From NCBI GenBank assembly GCA_963922205.1, contig CAWUHX010000088.1:806001-870000 (forward strand): a stretch of DNA of 64,000 bases, read 5' to 3'. Made by a program: the position numbers and the translations under genes. Of this stretch, positions 43,999 to 54,711 are shown one piece after another. The notes beneath the pieces are model-generated. The model made no database searches. It was not told the DNA's origin and worked only from the letters and a program-made list of their open reading frames with translations. The DNA is from Romanomermis culicivorax (taxonomy: Eukaryota; Nematoda; Enoplea; Mermithida; Mermithidae). How positions within the stretch are numbered: position 1 is the first letter of the stretch; each line of letters begins with the position of its first letter.

Positions 43999-44406
43999 CC
44001 ATTGCCTAGTTTTCAATATTTCATCTTCAGAGCTCCATTTCCTCATGAGATCTAAATATGCTCCTGTGTAATCAAAGTAAGAATACAACAGTGAACTACG
44101 CATCACTGATGTCGTACAAAACACGATTGATGGGAATTCCAGCACTTCTTCTTGGCTAGCCAGTTTCATGGTAGTTTGAATCTCATAGTTCAAGTATCGT
44201 GCGCAATTATTGTAGCATGAGATGCACAGAAGTAACAAACAAACGATGTGAAGCGCAAACCACGACAAATTGCAAAATTTCGACTTTTTCTCGAATGTTT
44301 TCTCCAAACCATCAATGGTAGATTCCTTCAATAAGGAAAGCAAATCGAAGGATATTTTTGGTTCATAAGAAGCTTTAGTTGCTTTCGGCATCTGTTTTGT
44401 CGTCAT
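43999..44406 (-). CDS. DEG/ENaC channel, copy B, first exon (N-terminus, TM1)
   Basis: The exon encodes 136 residues from an ATG at 44406 to the donor TGG|GTGAGT (phase 0). It has a cytoplasmic N-terminus with STIDGLEK (Asp in place of the family His before the conserved Gly), TM1 LSWFALHIVCLLLLCISCY, and the post-TM1 EEVLEFPSIVFCTTS. It is close to copy A, differing at scattered residues. Exons 1, 2 and 3 of this copy join in correct phase and would give the N-terminal half of a normal subunit. Confidence 0.85.
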
Positions 44407-44770
44407 ATCTAATATTCTGAATGAGCCACAACTGTATAATCATGGTAAAAGATTGATTATAAATGCACATGAACTTATTTGTTTCAGCATTACTAAGACA
44501 ACAAACATGGTTACAATCCATGAGGGTCTACAACTCATAAAATATAATTTTCAGGAACTAGTCAACAAGCATAAAAAATTATCCCATGGTGTTTGGCGCA
44601 AGATTGTTGATATCAGGAGTTACACAAGAATCGCATTTTCGTACTGTGCAAACGTTATCAATGGTCTAAAATAAGGATGTTCCGTCGCCCGCTGTACATG
44701 CTTTTTTACCTACTATGAATTTTGTGTGCTTTAAAATTCATCATTGATGTTATCCTTTTATAAATGGGTT
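44407..44770. other. 5' flank of DEG/ENaC copy B
   Basis: Matches 24694-25050 (AACATGGTTACAATCCAT, AATAAGGATGTTC, AAAATTCATCAT). Presumed promoter region of the channel gene; no core element could be named. Confidence 0.5.
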
Positions 44771-45169
44771 TTAAATGCAGTATTTACTGTTTTGTTTTTG
44801 GTGGCTGACTTGTTGACCAAGGGCAGAAACGTGCCTGACCCCCCCCCAACCCACAACTGTGTATTATTGATCTCTAAAAAACTTCTCTCAGGCATTCTTG
44901 AACAGTGAGTCGACCATGTTCCTGCTGTATGTCGAAGACTAACTTTGAAATGGGTTCAGAAACCACTGTGTGATGGCCAGCTTTGGTGAACTTTCATTAA
45001 GTCCCATAGACCCAAACATGATTCTGTCCCAGAAAACAAACACCACCAGGCATATAACTGCGGTATGCTGCGCAATGCATCCATTCTACTTGTCTCACTT
45101 GGTTTTCTTTGTTTCTTTTCATCTCATCTTATCGACTGACCAAACGACTGTATGATCTAATGAATCTAG
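44771..45169. other. Unassigned stretch
   Basis: A short plus frame near 44800 reads VADLLTKGRNVP, vaguely like the end of a retroelement polyprotein, but it is too short to assign. A run of nine C lies near 44840. Confidence 0.25.
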
Positions 45170-46855
45170 AAAGACTAGAAATGTGTCAAAACTCCCTAGA
45201 TAATGACTCTGAAAATCGCCAATTCTGAAATAATCGCTTTGACTGAACGAATAGTCCAAGCTATCGAAACGAGAGATATGCTCCTCCGAGGGACTTATCT
45301 CAAAATCAAAATTTCCAACGAAATCAGTCGGCTGACTATCCACCCGAGTACTGTACCTATCATGGTAAGAGTAAGCATGACAGCTCACAATGCAACCATT
45401 TGAATCTTCAAACTGGTCGGCAACTGAAATTTCATCCGCAAATGCAAAATAGTAATTGGCAAGCTTCTTTTCAACAAAATATGCATAACAACATGCTAAA
45501 TCAGAGCCAAAACTTTGACCCAAACAACCGATTCTACAAATGCAAAAATCAGAACTATTAGCGATATGTAGCCAACATTTCTCTGTGCTATTCCGAACCA
45601 TGTCAAGAAAATATAATTGAAAAACACTACTACTATCTGATGAACAGCTCACAGTATGCACAGACTCAGCAAACCCCTCTGCAAATGCTGCAACAAATTT
45701 TGCAATCAGAAAGTAGAACAGTGTCTAACTCACCTGAAACTTTCGCTCTGATGAAACGGATGATAGCACAGCCAATATGCTTGAACAAACTGAATCATCA
45801 AAAGCTACAAACGTATTTGTTGCTCCGAGAATCACTGGTTTCACTGTTGAAAAACCTACTGAACCATGGATAGCGAAATCTAGTGTGTGTCGAGTCGAAG
45901 AATGTTCACAAAAAGATATGAAACTTTTGAGCCTCTATGCTCCTACCCGAGCTTTTCACATCAATGCCGAAATCAGAAAAATCAAAATGAAAGCATTGAT
46001 GCCCAGTGCTCTGTCATTTCCTGATGTCTAGCTCAATGCTCTTTGGGGCTTGACTATGATTCGCTAGAAACGTCTGTTCAGATAAAAGTTGCTGATGGTG
46101 CTATCGTTGATGCCCGAGAGCCTATAATCTTCAAAATAAACCCGTCTTTTGGAACACATCTAGTACCATGTTGGATACCTCCTACTGCCAGAGAGCAATG
46201 CCTCTTAGGAACTGATTTCCTAGTCCATCCTAGCATTCAAGCTATTATTAATATTCGCAAAAACTTCATTCAAATTGGAGACCTTGAGCAAGAACTTAAC
46301 CTTGTTTTGAAACTGATCCTAAAAGCATCCTATGATGAAGTATTTTCGAATACTCCCACAGGACAAAGTCATACTCAAATAATGAAAATCAACAAGTCAC
46401 TACCGATTTTAAATATCTCCTCATGGTACATAGAACCAAATTGCCAGACTTAGATCAATGGAAAGGCCTACCCTTTCACTAACGATAACTTCAAAAACGT
46501 CATAGTTCAGCCCATGAACTTTAGAAAAGGAAACTGCGAATATCTGATAAGACTAGCAATAATCAACATCATTCAAAAGAAATGTCAGCTATTATTTGTC
46601 AATAATAACAGGAATGGAATCCATCTGAAACCTAACCAGCTCATTGCTGAGGTTAAATTCAAGCTTGAAAAACTAAAAATAACTATCACATTGCTAAGTG
46701 ATAATGAAGATGATCATGAACCAGCCGCATTGGTAAATGATCAGTCGATGAAATCAGAAGAAGAAGAACTCCAATTCATTCTTGAAACGATGACTGAAAA
46801 ATGGAATATTGATGAAGAAGATGAAAAAATTGCCATCGAAGTCATGAAACAATAA
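45170..46855 (+). pseudogene. Ty3/gypsy-like element relic: zinc knuckle, protease and following spacer
   Basis: Plus-strand frames, broken by several stops and shifts, give a nucleocapsid-type knuckle YCTYHGKSKHDSSQCNHL (C-x2-H-x4-H-x4-C) at about 45340-45395. A retroviral-type aspartic protease region follows, with WIPPTAREQCLLGTDFLVHP at about 46165-46230, then the region corresponding to the spacer before RT (LLFVNNNRNGIHLKPNQLIA). The LGTDFLVHP and PNQLI blocks have direct counterparts in the minus-strand element (IIGTDFLAHP, HPNQLI). The DTG active site itself is not clearly preserved. No LTR or RT is attached. It is an AT-rich, older cousin of the other gypsy copies. Confidence 0.65.
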
Positions 46856-46899
46856 CAAAAGTGGGGTCGTGTAGTGGCAGAACATGTTGGGGCGTCTTA

Positions 46900-49800
46900 C
46901 TATGTGGACTCAGCATCGGCTGCGGGGCATTGGGGAAAAACTAGTACGGATAAAGCAAGAAAAAACGAGATTAAGTAAGAACAACCGGGAAGAACAAAAA
47001 CGAGGAAAAAACACATAAATAGCAAAATTTTGTTTCTATCTGAGGCAGAGCGGGAATGGGTGTAGTAGTCATCCCAGCAGTCCCTTTGGGCATGGCCATA
47101 ATGATCATTGTGATGCCCATGCGGGTCGCAGGGATTGTCCTGATCCTCGAAGCAGATAGACCTTGGGTGATGGGAAGAGCGGCCGTAGTGGTCTAGCGCG
47201 TTCGTATAATGGGATGAAGAGGTATAGGTTTGGGTGCGGAGCTGTGATAGCGGGTTTGTACCGGGTGGCGGTTTGGGTTGTGGCACCAAGGAAGGGCGGT
47301 CAGACGGTAACCCTGTCCCCAGCAGAGGTCGCAGTGGAAGGAGGTTAAATCAGGTAGAGAAGTCGTGCTGGTGCAATAGGGGGACCAGGTGGTCCGTTTC
47401 GCTGTAGTATTGCAAATAAATCCCTTGGATGTGGGCAATCTCAGGCAGCTGTGAAAATGGTGAATATTGTGGGCAGGCCATCCAGCTATCAATGAGGGGG
47501 ACTGCCGTATGGTAGGCTTGAAGAAGGCAAGATAGATTGAGGAGCCCTCGGGCTTCGTATAAAAACAGGGCAAAATGGGCCATTTGAACAGTGTCGACAA
47601 TGCCGAGTTCCTTGGGCCAAATGTCGGTGATCCATCGCAGGATGAGGGCGGCTACATTGGGCAAAACAGGAGGTTGCGGCTCGTGGTAATCAGTGCGAAA
47701 ATGATTGTGGAAATATTGATACAATGCAGGTGAGGCGTCAGTTGCGCAAATAAGAATGGCCATCCTTATGCAAACGCCAATGCAGCCGAAGAAATTGATC
47801 AAAACCATTTCATGCAGGGTGCGTGGCCAAAAGGAATCAACCGACAGGTCTAATTGTGGGGGATAATGCGGCATTGCCAGCCTAATAGAGTGCAGCAGAT
47901 TGGTGGTTCAGAAACAAACGTAATTCGGTAACGTGGTTGATTTGCGCGGCAACAGCAGTTGAAATTGCAACACAGCTCAGGCCGTGAGAACAGCTCCAAG
48001 TGCAGGGCATGTGGTGATGACCCATTGGGGTTGAGTGACCACATTTGACGTCGATATAGACTTTACGCTACTGGTAATTGTGGATTGGACGGATGTTGAG
48101 GCCGTGGGCGGCAACAAGGCGGTGTCTTGGAGAGTGACAGAGTAGTCGGGATGGCTTCTTCCACATTCATCGGAGGCGCCAGAGGTATTGGGGCCTTGAA
48201 TTCCCATTGTGGAGGGTACTTCAGGGTGTCAAGGCGCTTCTGAATTTCAGTGTTGCCTTGTAACGGGCTGATATAATTGGTTAGTTTGGGTGGTGAGCCC
48301 CCGAAATTGTGCTGATACTCACATTTGTAAAAACTGGTAGAGTGCACCTGTTGTGATTGCTCGCCTTGGGTGCGGTGCGTAGGCACATCCTGGTGGCGAT
48401 AGTGTTGACCACTATCACGAGTGGCAGTATTCTTGCCCGGGGAATGTCAGGTCCCTTTGCAGTGATGGTCGTCACAATGGTGTGACTCATTGGGAGACTG
48501 GTGGCTATCAGAACGACAGGCAGGTGGCGTTTGCTGTGGCTGCACTACACTTTTTGTTGTTGTTATTTTTGGCTACACTGTCTTGCCAGTACTAGAACTG
48601 GTTTGACCGGCCGTTTGCCAGTTTTTCTGTTGGGTGCACTGCTTGCGACAGCCGGTGGTTCATTTTCTTGGTGTCTTGCCGCATTTAGTGTGAGAGGTAC
48701 CGGGTGGTGGTGTATGTCGGGCGTGCAGTTCGTCTGTCGTGCCTGTGTTACGAGCTTTGCAGTATTTGACTTCTTCTTGTTGTTGTGTTTTGTGTTTGAC
48801 TGAATGTTTGTGCCATGCCAGTTTACAAATCGGTTGATTGTGACAATCAAGATTGGGTGCAGAGGTACTCAGTAACTGTGGGGGTTGAACATCCATGGGG
48901 TCTGTTGGTATCAATTGTGCGGGGGTTGGTATGGGGGCTGTTTGCATGGCAATCAGAGCCCTTTGGGCAATTTAAACAGGCTGAGGTGCAGCAGGTGCCG
49001 TGGTTGGGATCGGTAACAAAAGTTGCCACATTTGGTCCTGCAGCGCTGGCGGGTAATCTTGCCACTGGTGTTCCGGGAACAACATACTGGGGGGCAGTGG
49101 TGGAAAATTGTGCAATTTGAGAATGGGGGCCAGGGCATTCCACTGATTATCTGAAATAATCTGTTGCGAAAATCTAACAGAGGGGATATACCGGGCAGCA
49201 GCAACAGTAGCTGTCATCTGAGGGTCAGGCAATATCCCTGGAGTAGCTATATACATTCGAGGATCCACGGTGGGTGCCAGTGGAGCTACTTCCATCACTG
49301 GTTCTTGCGGTGTGACATACATGGCAGTCGCATGATTAGTGGTACTTTCTTCTGGAAAATCGGTCAAAGTTTGATCTGAAGTCACGGTATTCATCTCAGT
49401 ATCCATTGTGGTGGGCTAAATTGGTGTCAATTCCTCCAAAGGGGCTGGTGCGAATGCTAAAATTATGTCAAGCTTGAGTTTGAGGAATTCATTGATTTGA
49501 GTTGCTGATGGTGTAAAATCGGCAGTGGCCTGGGGTTCGGGAGGAGCCTGCGCCGAGCTGGTTGAAGTAATTTTGCTATATTGATATCGAAAATCGGCAT
49601 TTGGAGGAGTTCTTCATCAAATGGTTCTGCTGAATGCGACAACATTGGGTGATCGAGCAACTTTTCAGCCGTGAGTGTATGCCCTGCGGCCGTAGTCAGC
49701 AATGGGTATGCATACATTGGCACTGGAAACAAAAATCAATTCTGGAAATTGATGATGCTGAGCATATGAGAGTAAAAATGGAACTGGCTGTGGGGATTTG

Positions 49801-50002
49801 CTGTGTAGTCGGTTTCATGGATATCAATTTCCTCGATGGCGGTTACCAAGTGAAAGTCTTTGTTCAACATGATGGGGTGTAAGGCAAAATGGTTGCAAAT
49901 GTACATGCCGGGATCATTGTTGAAAGTAGGCTCGTGCTCGGGAATGTGATTCATCCAGTCAGTGAGGCATGTTGGAGGGTTTCCATTGGCACGGTACCAC
50001 AT
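46900..50002 (-). pseudogene. Proline-rich 3' module of the minus-strand retroelement, distal part, unknown function
   Basis: A nearly continuous minus-strand coding pattern, broken by stops and shifts, runs from about 50002 to 46900. Landmarks in order: [20 protein letters not shown] (49406); [20 protein letters not shown]; a His/Lys-rich part; SPPKLTNYISPLQ (about 48270); [13 protein letters not shown] (about 47800); [40 protein letters not shown]; and a C-terminal hydrophobic segment LFMCFFLVFVLPGC then LISFFLALSVLVF. I recognise no domain. It could be an envelope-like or accessory reading frame, a captured host gene, or another repeat family abutting the gypsy element. Similar Pro-rich proteins seem familiar from a mermithid genome, unverified. 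Confidence 0.4.
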
Positions 50003-50099
50003 GCAGGTGTAGAACGCAGTGTGTGTGGGGTATCAAGCGACTATGCATGTTGTGGATGTGCTTACGGCAGTAGCAATCCCACATCTATGCAAAATTGGT

Positions 50100-50690
50100 G
50101 AATCGACAAAGTTACGATTCCACCAAAAAAGAGAAAAATAGGCGTTCGTTATTATTCTCGCAATTTTAGTGTGTCGTGGGCGAGTCGCGTCCATTATAAA
50201 TTGTATTGTTTTGTTTCGCCTAGTAAAGGCAAGCGTCGACAGCCCGACACTCAGATTTGCATATTATTAGTAATATTATTATTTATTATTTATATTATTA
50301 TTACTTGCGCATTTAAGCGGAAGGAGGGAGCCGCATTACATGGGAGCCAAGCCCAGGTAAAGCCCCAGTCCTTTGGATATTATTATAGTGAGTTCTGTTT
50401 ATTTGTGTAAACCTTTTGGAGGCATCTGGGGAGACCCTGAGCGCCCTTCGATTGCAAGAGTTAGAGTTTCCAGTTACTTATTAGTGACTGAAGGTTGTGT
50501 TTATTTCTACTTAAGGACTGTTGCACTGTGTTTAGTGGATTGCTAATAGGAAGCTCCTTTGAGTGACCTACAGTAGTCAGCTGGATACAAGCCAATAGGA
50601 CTTGAGTTATATTGCTGACATCCTCGGATCTAAGCAGAGATATAAACATAACATGCAGGCCTTGCCAACAAGTCATTGATGTAAGCAAAC
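50100..50690. other. AT-rich block interrupting the 3' module, possible LTR of another family
   Basis: The coding-like pattern on the minus strand stops at about 50690 and resumes at about 50010. Between lies AT-rich DNA with TGTGTCGTGGGCGAGTCGCG near 50170, a TATAAA word, an ATTATTATT run and TATAAACATAACA near 50650. The TG..ACA ends are LTR-like but no second copy or target-site duplication was found. Confidence 0.25.
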
Positions 50691-52580
50691 TCTGCAGCAG
50701 AGCATGGCAATGCTAAAAACGCAGCTAGCAGCATAGTTGTGGTGAGGTGTTGAAACCATTTGCAGTCAACCTGCAGAAGACTAATGATGGTGTTAGAGAG
50801 GTAATGGTAATGAGTACCGTGGTAAGTGCAGTCGCTAAGGGGTTGATGGGCTACGCGCTCGATCCAAACATTGTCAACTTCAGTGGGGAGTGGCAGATTG
50901 TGTTCAAAATCGATGCGATCGCGAATGGCCAATTTATAAATGGATAAAACGGGGAATCCAAGCAGCTTGGTTAGCCCATGCATAAGACCGCTCTTCATGG
51001 CCAAGGCAATGGCTGCTTGAAGGCGTTTGGCGTCATCATAGAATGATTTGGGTTGAAGGGAGGGATCCTTGTCCTCAGATACTTCTAGTGATTTGTTCCA
51101 TTCGTTCTTTTGCTTCTTCTTTTTTTTCGCTGCCTTGGGGGCCATGGGTACTTTCGGATGCATAGTATGCCTCAAAGTTTAGAGGTCACAAAAGCCATTG
51201 GGTTGCATCCTTAAACAAAAAGACCGACCGTGGTCGAATGATGTGCAATCATGCATGAAAAATTGATAGGCCGAAAGAACCTCATCCCGCATAGTCACTG
51301 CTAAGGCGACTTGCGAGATTGTCGGATAAACTTTGTTGTCTGAGTTGGCAGGAAAAATGTCATGTAGAGTAACCTAGTGAAGCACAGTGATCAGCGTTTC
51401 TATGAGTCCATCGATTTCGGTGGCTCCCAATGAATCATGTGGGTACAATGATGGAGCAATGTATATTTCTGGTATGAAACCATATCGGCCAAGAGTGAGA
51501 AAAAGCAGGATTGGGTAGAATGTGTTGAGGGCAGCATAGGCCAGAACCTCGGGTTGCAAATACAAGGAATGAGTAGAAAGTGTGAAGAGGTGTAGCACAC
51601 CCGGAAATTTGAGTGTGAGCCGGGAAATGTCGAGGGCCCACATGGACGAAACTGTAGCTTTTATGGTTTGCTTTTCTGGGATGAAACCCATGCACCGAGC
51701 CAGCTCGTAGAGTGGCAGGGAGATGGTGATGTTGTGGATGATAGGGGGTAAGCGTCAAAGTGAATGGCTTTTACGATGGCCTCTTTATTCTTTTTCTGGC
51801 AATCTGTGTGGAATTGTGTACCAAGGAGGGCCTAAATTCCGACCTAGTTGTCGGCTCCATTGAAAGAAATAAGGATGGTGTGTTCGCCTTGGATGAGGGA
51901 AAATAACGGGGTCCAGTCTTCCGGCATCACAGTGAAAGTTTCGAAAACAAACATGGTGCGGCTTGGAAATTCGAGTTGAATGTAGCATGGGTAGCTAGGT
52001 GCCCTGGTATTGGCTGGCATGGGGATGGTGAACCTGAAATGTTTCATATCTCTGGCCATGATGGATTCCGTGTGGAAGCCAACCAAGGTATAGCCCCAGA
52101 AATTTGGTGTAGGCTGGGGGTGAGTGCCACCCCCAAACAACCAGGGGATAGGAATATGGGCAGCAGCAGCATGTTGGGTGGTGGGGCAAACAGTGAGACG
52201 AATCAATGCTCGAGGTCAGCGGCACAGACTAGAAGTTTGACATTGTTTTCTAAACAAGAGCAGGTGCGATATCCCACATAAGGCAAGGTGTGGAGGTAAT
52301 GAAGTTTTCTAAGCAGAAGGTTGACTTTAGAGTTGAGCCAAGAAGAGTGTGGTGTTTGAGTGGAAACGAAAGGTGCAATCCCTGGGGCCAGTGGGACTTG
52401 GGCTGAGATGTCATGAGGATGAGAACATCTTGTCAACTTGGTAGGGCTAAGAAAGGGGGATGGTGAAAGTTTACGTATCTTGAAGTCGAAGCAGCAGTCA
52501 GCTGTGGCGTAATGGCTAGCCACAGCTTGACAATGATTGGATTGCAGCTGCTGACCATGGGCTCTAGCAGGGGGCATCAT
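50691..52580 (-). pseudogene. 3' module of the minus-strand retroelement, proximal part, unknown function
   Basis: Minus-strand frames at 52203-52580, 51844-52206, 51374-51691 and 50691-51175 overlap or abut, differ only in register, and appear to be one decayed coding region. Landmarks: YTLVGFHTESIMARDMKHFR, CYIQLEFPSRTMFVFETF, PEVLAYAALNTFYPILLF, then MAPKAAKKKKKQKNEWNKSL, a Lys-rich start that could be a second initiation point, and KLLGFPVLSIYKLAIRDRID. No domain is recognised. It lies 3' of integrase in the same orientation, where some Ty3/gypsy elements carry an additional open frame. Confidence 0.4.
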
Positions 52581-53170
52581 AGATTAGGTGTCCCATGGGG
52601 TCCCAAGTATAAATTAGAGGGCATGCACATATATCAAAGCTAAAAGGGCGAGCATGCAAAGATAAAGGTATACCATGGCAGCAGAAACTAATGTCGTTTT
52701 GATGTGGCTGCTGTTATCCCCATCCTAGGTAGCATTCCTTTACATTAAAGATTCACAATAGGGCAGGGGCTTTTCTGTTGCAGATGAGGTGGATGGCGTC
52801 ATCATTTGCGAAATAAATTTTAGAGCGGCTGGAGAATGCGACTGTTTGGAGCGAGAGCGAAAATAGGAGTGAGTTCAAGTAAGAACAAAGCCCCTGAAAG
52901 GCGAAGAAAGTGTATGAAAAGAATGTAAAGTAACCTTAATACAAAGTACTACAAACACCACTACATTAATGGGAGCTAAAATCAACCTTTCCCAGCTAGC
53001 CTTATGAGGGTGAATAAGGCCAGTGTCAGGCGGAAGTAAACTGAATGGCCACGCGGGGAACAGAGCCCAATTTTAAAGAAGATACCTCCTCCTAAGTTGA
53101 ATATTGGGTCTCGGGAAAGTGTGAAAGAGGACAGTGTAAAGTTCGAGTAGGGCTTGCATTGGTGGGAGAG

Positions 53171-53284
53171 TCAAGGGAAAATAGTGTAATCTATGTAGAT
53201 TACACTGAGTTGCATAGCAGGTGACTCATCGATGCCGTCACTATGATCTAAAGTAAACAAAAAGGCGAAAATTATGTACAACAT
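53171..53284 (-). other. Short frame with signal-peptide-like start after integrase
   Basis: A 37-codon frame begins MLYIIFAFLFTLDHSDG and ends in TGA. The same register then stays open for another 50 or so codons. A hydrophobic leader directly after pol is where envelope-like frames start in some Ty3/gypsy elements. The evidence stops there and the match may be chance. Confidence 0.25.
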
Positions 53285-53321
53285 GGTGTGATGAGTGCCA
53301 TATCATGAATTAAGTTTTGAA

Positions 53322-54708
53322 TCAAACATATTGTGGCTGTGAAGTGTGAAACATGTGCGGACTGTCTGCTTCGAGGTCGAAGATGTCTTTAGATTGTCGC
53401 GGGATGAACGGTTCCAAATGCAGGCTGGAGACATTCTGTGGTCGGCCAGGGGCTTCGAGTGAATTGACCATGATGACGTTTTCGGCAATGCGGGATGCAT
53501 CAGTGATGATAAGAGGTCCAATGAAATCAGATTGGATTTTATTGGCTTTGCATGTGTTGGTTAATAAAACAAGGTTGTTAGTGGTGAAGTTGTGTATGCG
53601 GGCTTTTGGGTCAAAATATACTTTGCTGACTGTAGCGGCTTTTTCAAGGTTAGTCTTGATTGATTCGTGCATTCAGAGTTGCGCTTGCATGAGGATGTGT
53701 TGATACACATCATAATTGAGCGGCAAGGTCGGTGGACGGGCGCAGTCGTAGTGGAAGGTTATGTGCCTGTTCATATCCTTGTAATAGATTAAAAAGCTAA
53801 TGGCGTGTGGCTGTATGAGGTGCTGCATTGTAGGCGAAAATGGCATAGGGCAGGTAGCCTTCCCAGTTGTCGGGATTGTCGGTGGTATATTTTAGGAGTT
53901 GTGTGATGAGGGTTTGGTTGAAATGCTCGACCATTCCATTGCATTGTGGATGGTAGGGGTTCGTTTAACTTTTCCGATCTTGAGGAGCTCAAAAATATCT
54001 TGCATCAATTTTGAGGTAAAACATCCACCTTGGTCGGAAAGGTGTACAAGCAGGCTGCCATGCATAAGGACAACATTGTTCATGAAACATTCAAAGATGG
54101 TTGACGTTTTTTGATCAGGGATGGGGTGCCTGGAAACCCGTTTGGTAAAGTAGTCCTGGAAAACAATATCATATGGGCGTTTTTCACCCACTGGGGATAT
54201 GTTCATGATGTTGGTGGGGACAATTTTGGAATGGTTGCGTCAGTTGTATGGGCAACAGAGGTGGAGGTGGTGGCATTCACATTGATGTCAATTGGCAAAT
54301 TTTGCAGGATTTGATCCATTCGGTGATAGCTTCTACCATTGGACCCCACTGAAAATGAGTTTTGATAGCTGCCGCCATGCAATTAGAGCCTTGGTGGTTC
54401 AATATCGTTGCACTGTGTAACTGGTGTAGCATTTGGTCAACAATGGATGCAGGGACAACTAGCTGGTGGTTGTCTTTGATCTGGGGATACAAAAGACCGT
54501 CTTTGGTGAAGAAAGCAGGAGGATGTTTCACGGCATTGCTGGTTTGGAGGGTGGCAACCATTTTGGTAACTGCAGGGTCGGCAGCTTGTGCTTGTTGGAC
54601 TTCTTCATGGGAGGCGAGGGTTATGGCTTCAACTGGAGGTGGCGCATAGTTGGTGGCCAATGGCATGTGATCAGAAAGTGTGGGTTGACTGATGGGTTTC
54701 TTCATCAT
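53322..54708 (-). pseudogene. Integrase region of the minus-strand Ty3/gypsy-like element
   Basis: In order on the minus strand: the zinc-binding HHCC region ([15 protein letters not shown] then WIKSCKICQ) at about 54290-54420; the catalytic core with [14 protein letters not shown] carrying the first Asp and [12 protein letters not shown] the second (about 54020-54170); and the C-terminal segment KIQSDFIGPLIITDAS of the GPY/F type followed by LHLEPFIP (about 53400-53560). Several frame changes and a lost NGxxER context around the catalytic Glu (AMEWSS) make it non-functional. Integrase inserts retroelement cDNA into chromosomes; this copy is dead. Confidence 0.75.
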
Positions 54709-54711
54709 TGC

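Noticed and set aside
44790..44900. VADLLTKGRNVP as the end of a retroelement polyprotein
   Set aside because: Only about ten suggestive residues and no neighbouring domain.
45119..45661. 180-codon minus-strand frame rich in Ser/Asp
   Set aside because: Antisense to the gypsy relic that contains the zinc knuckle on the plus strand.
48501..49120. Plus-strand frames of about 100 codons in the proline-rich module
   Set aside because: Opposite strand to the consistent minus-strand coding pattern; no motif.
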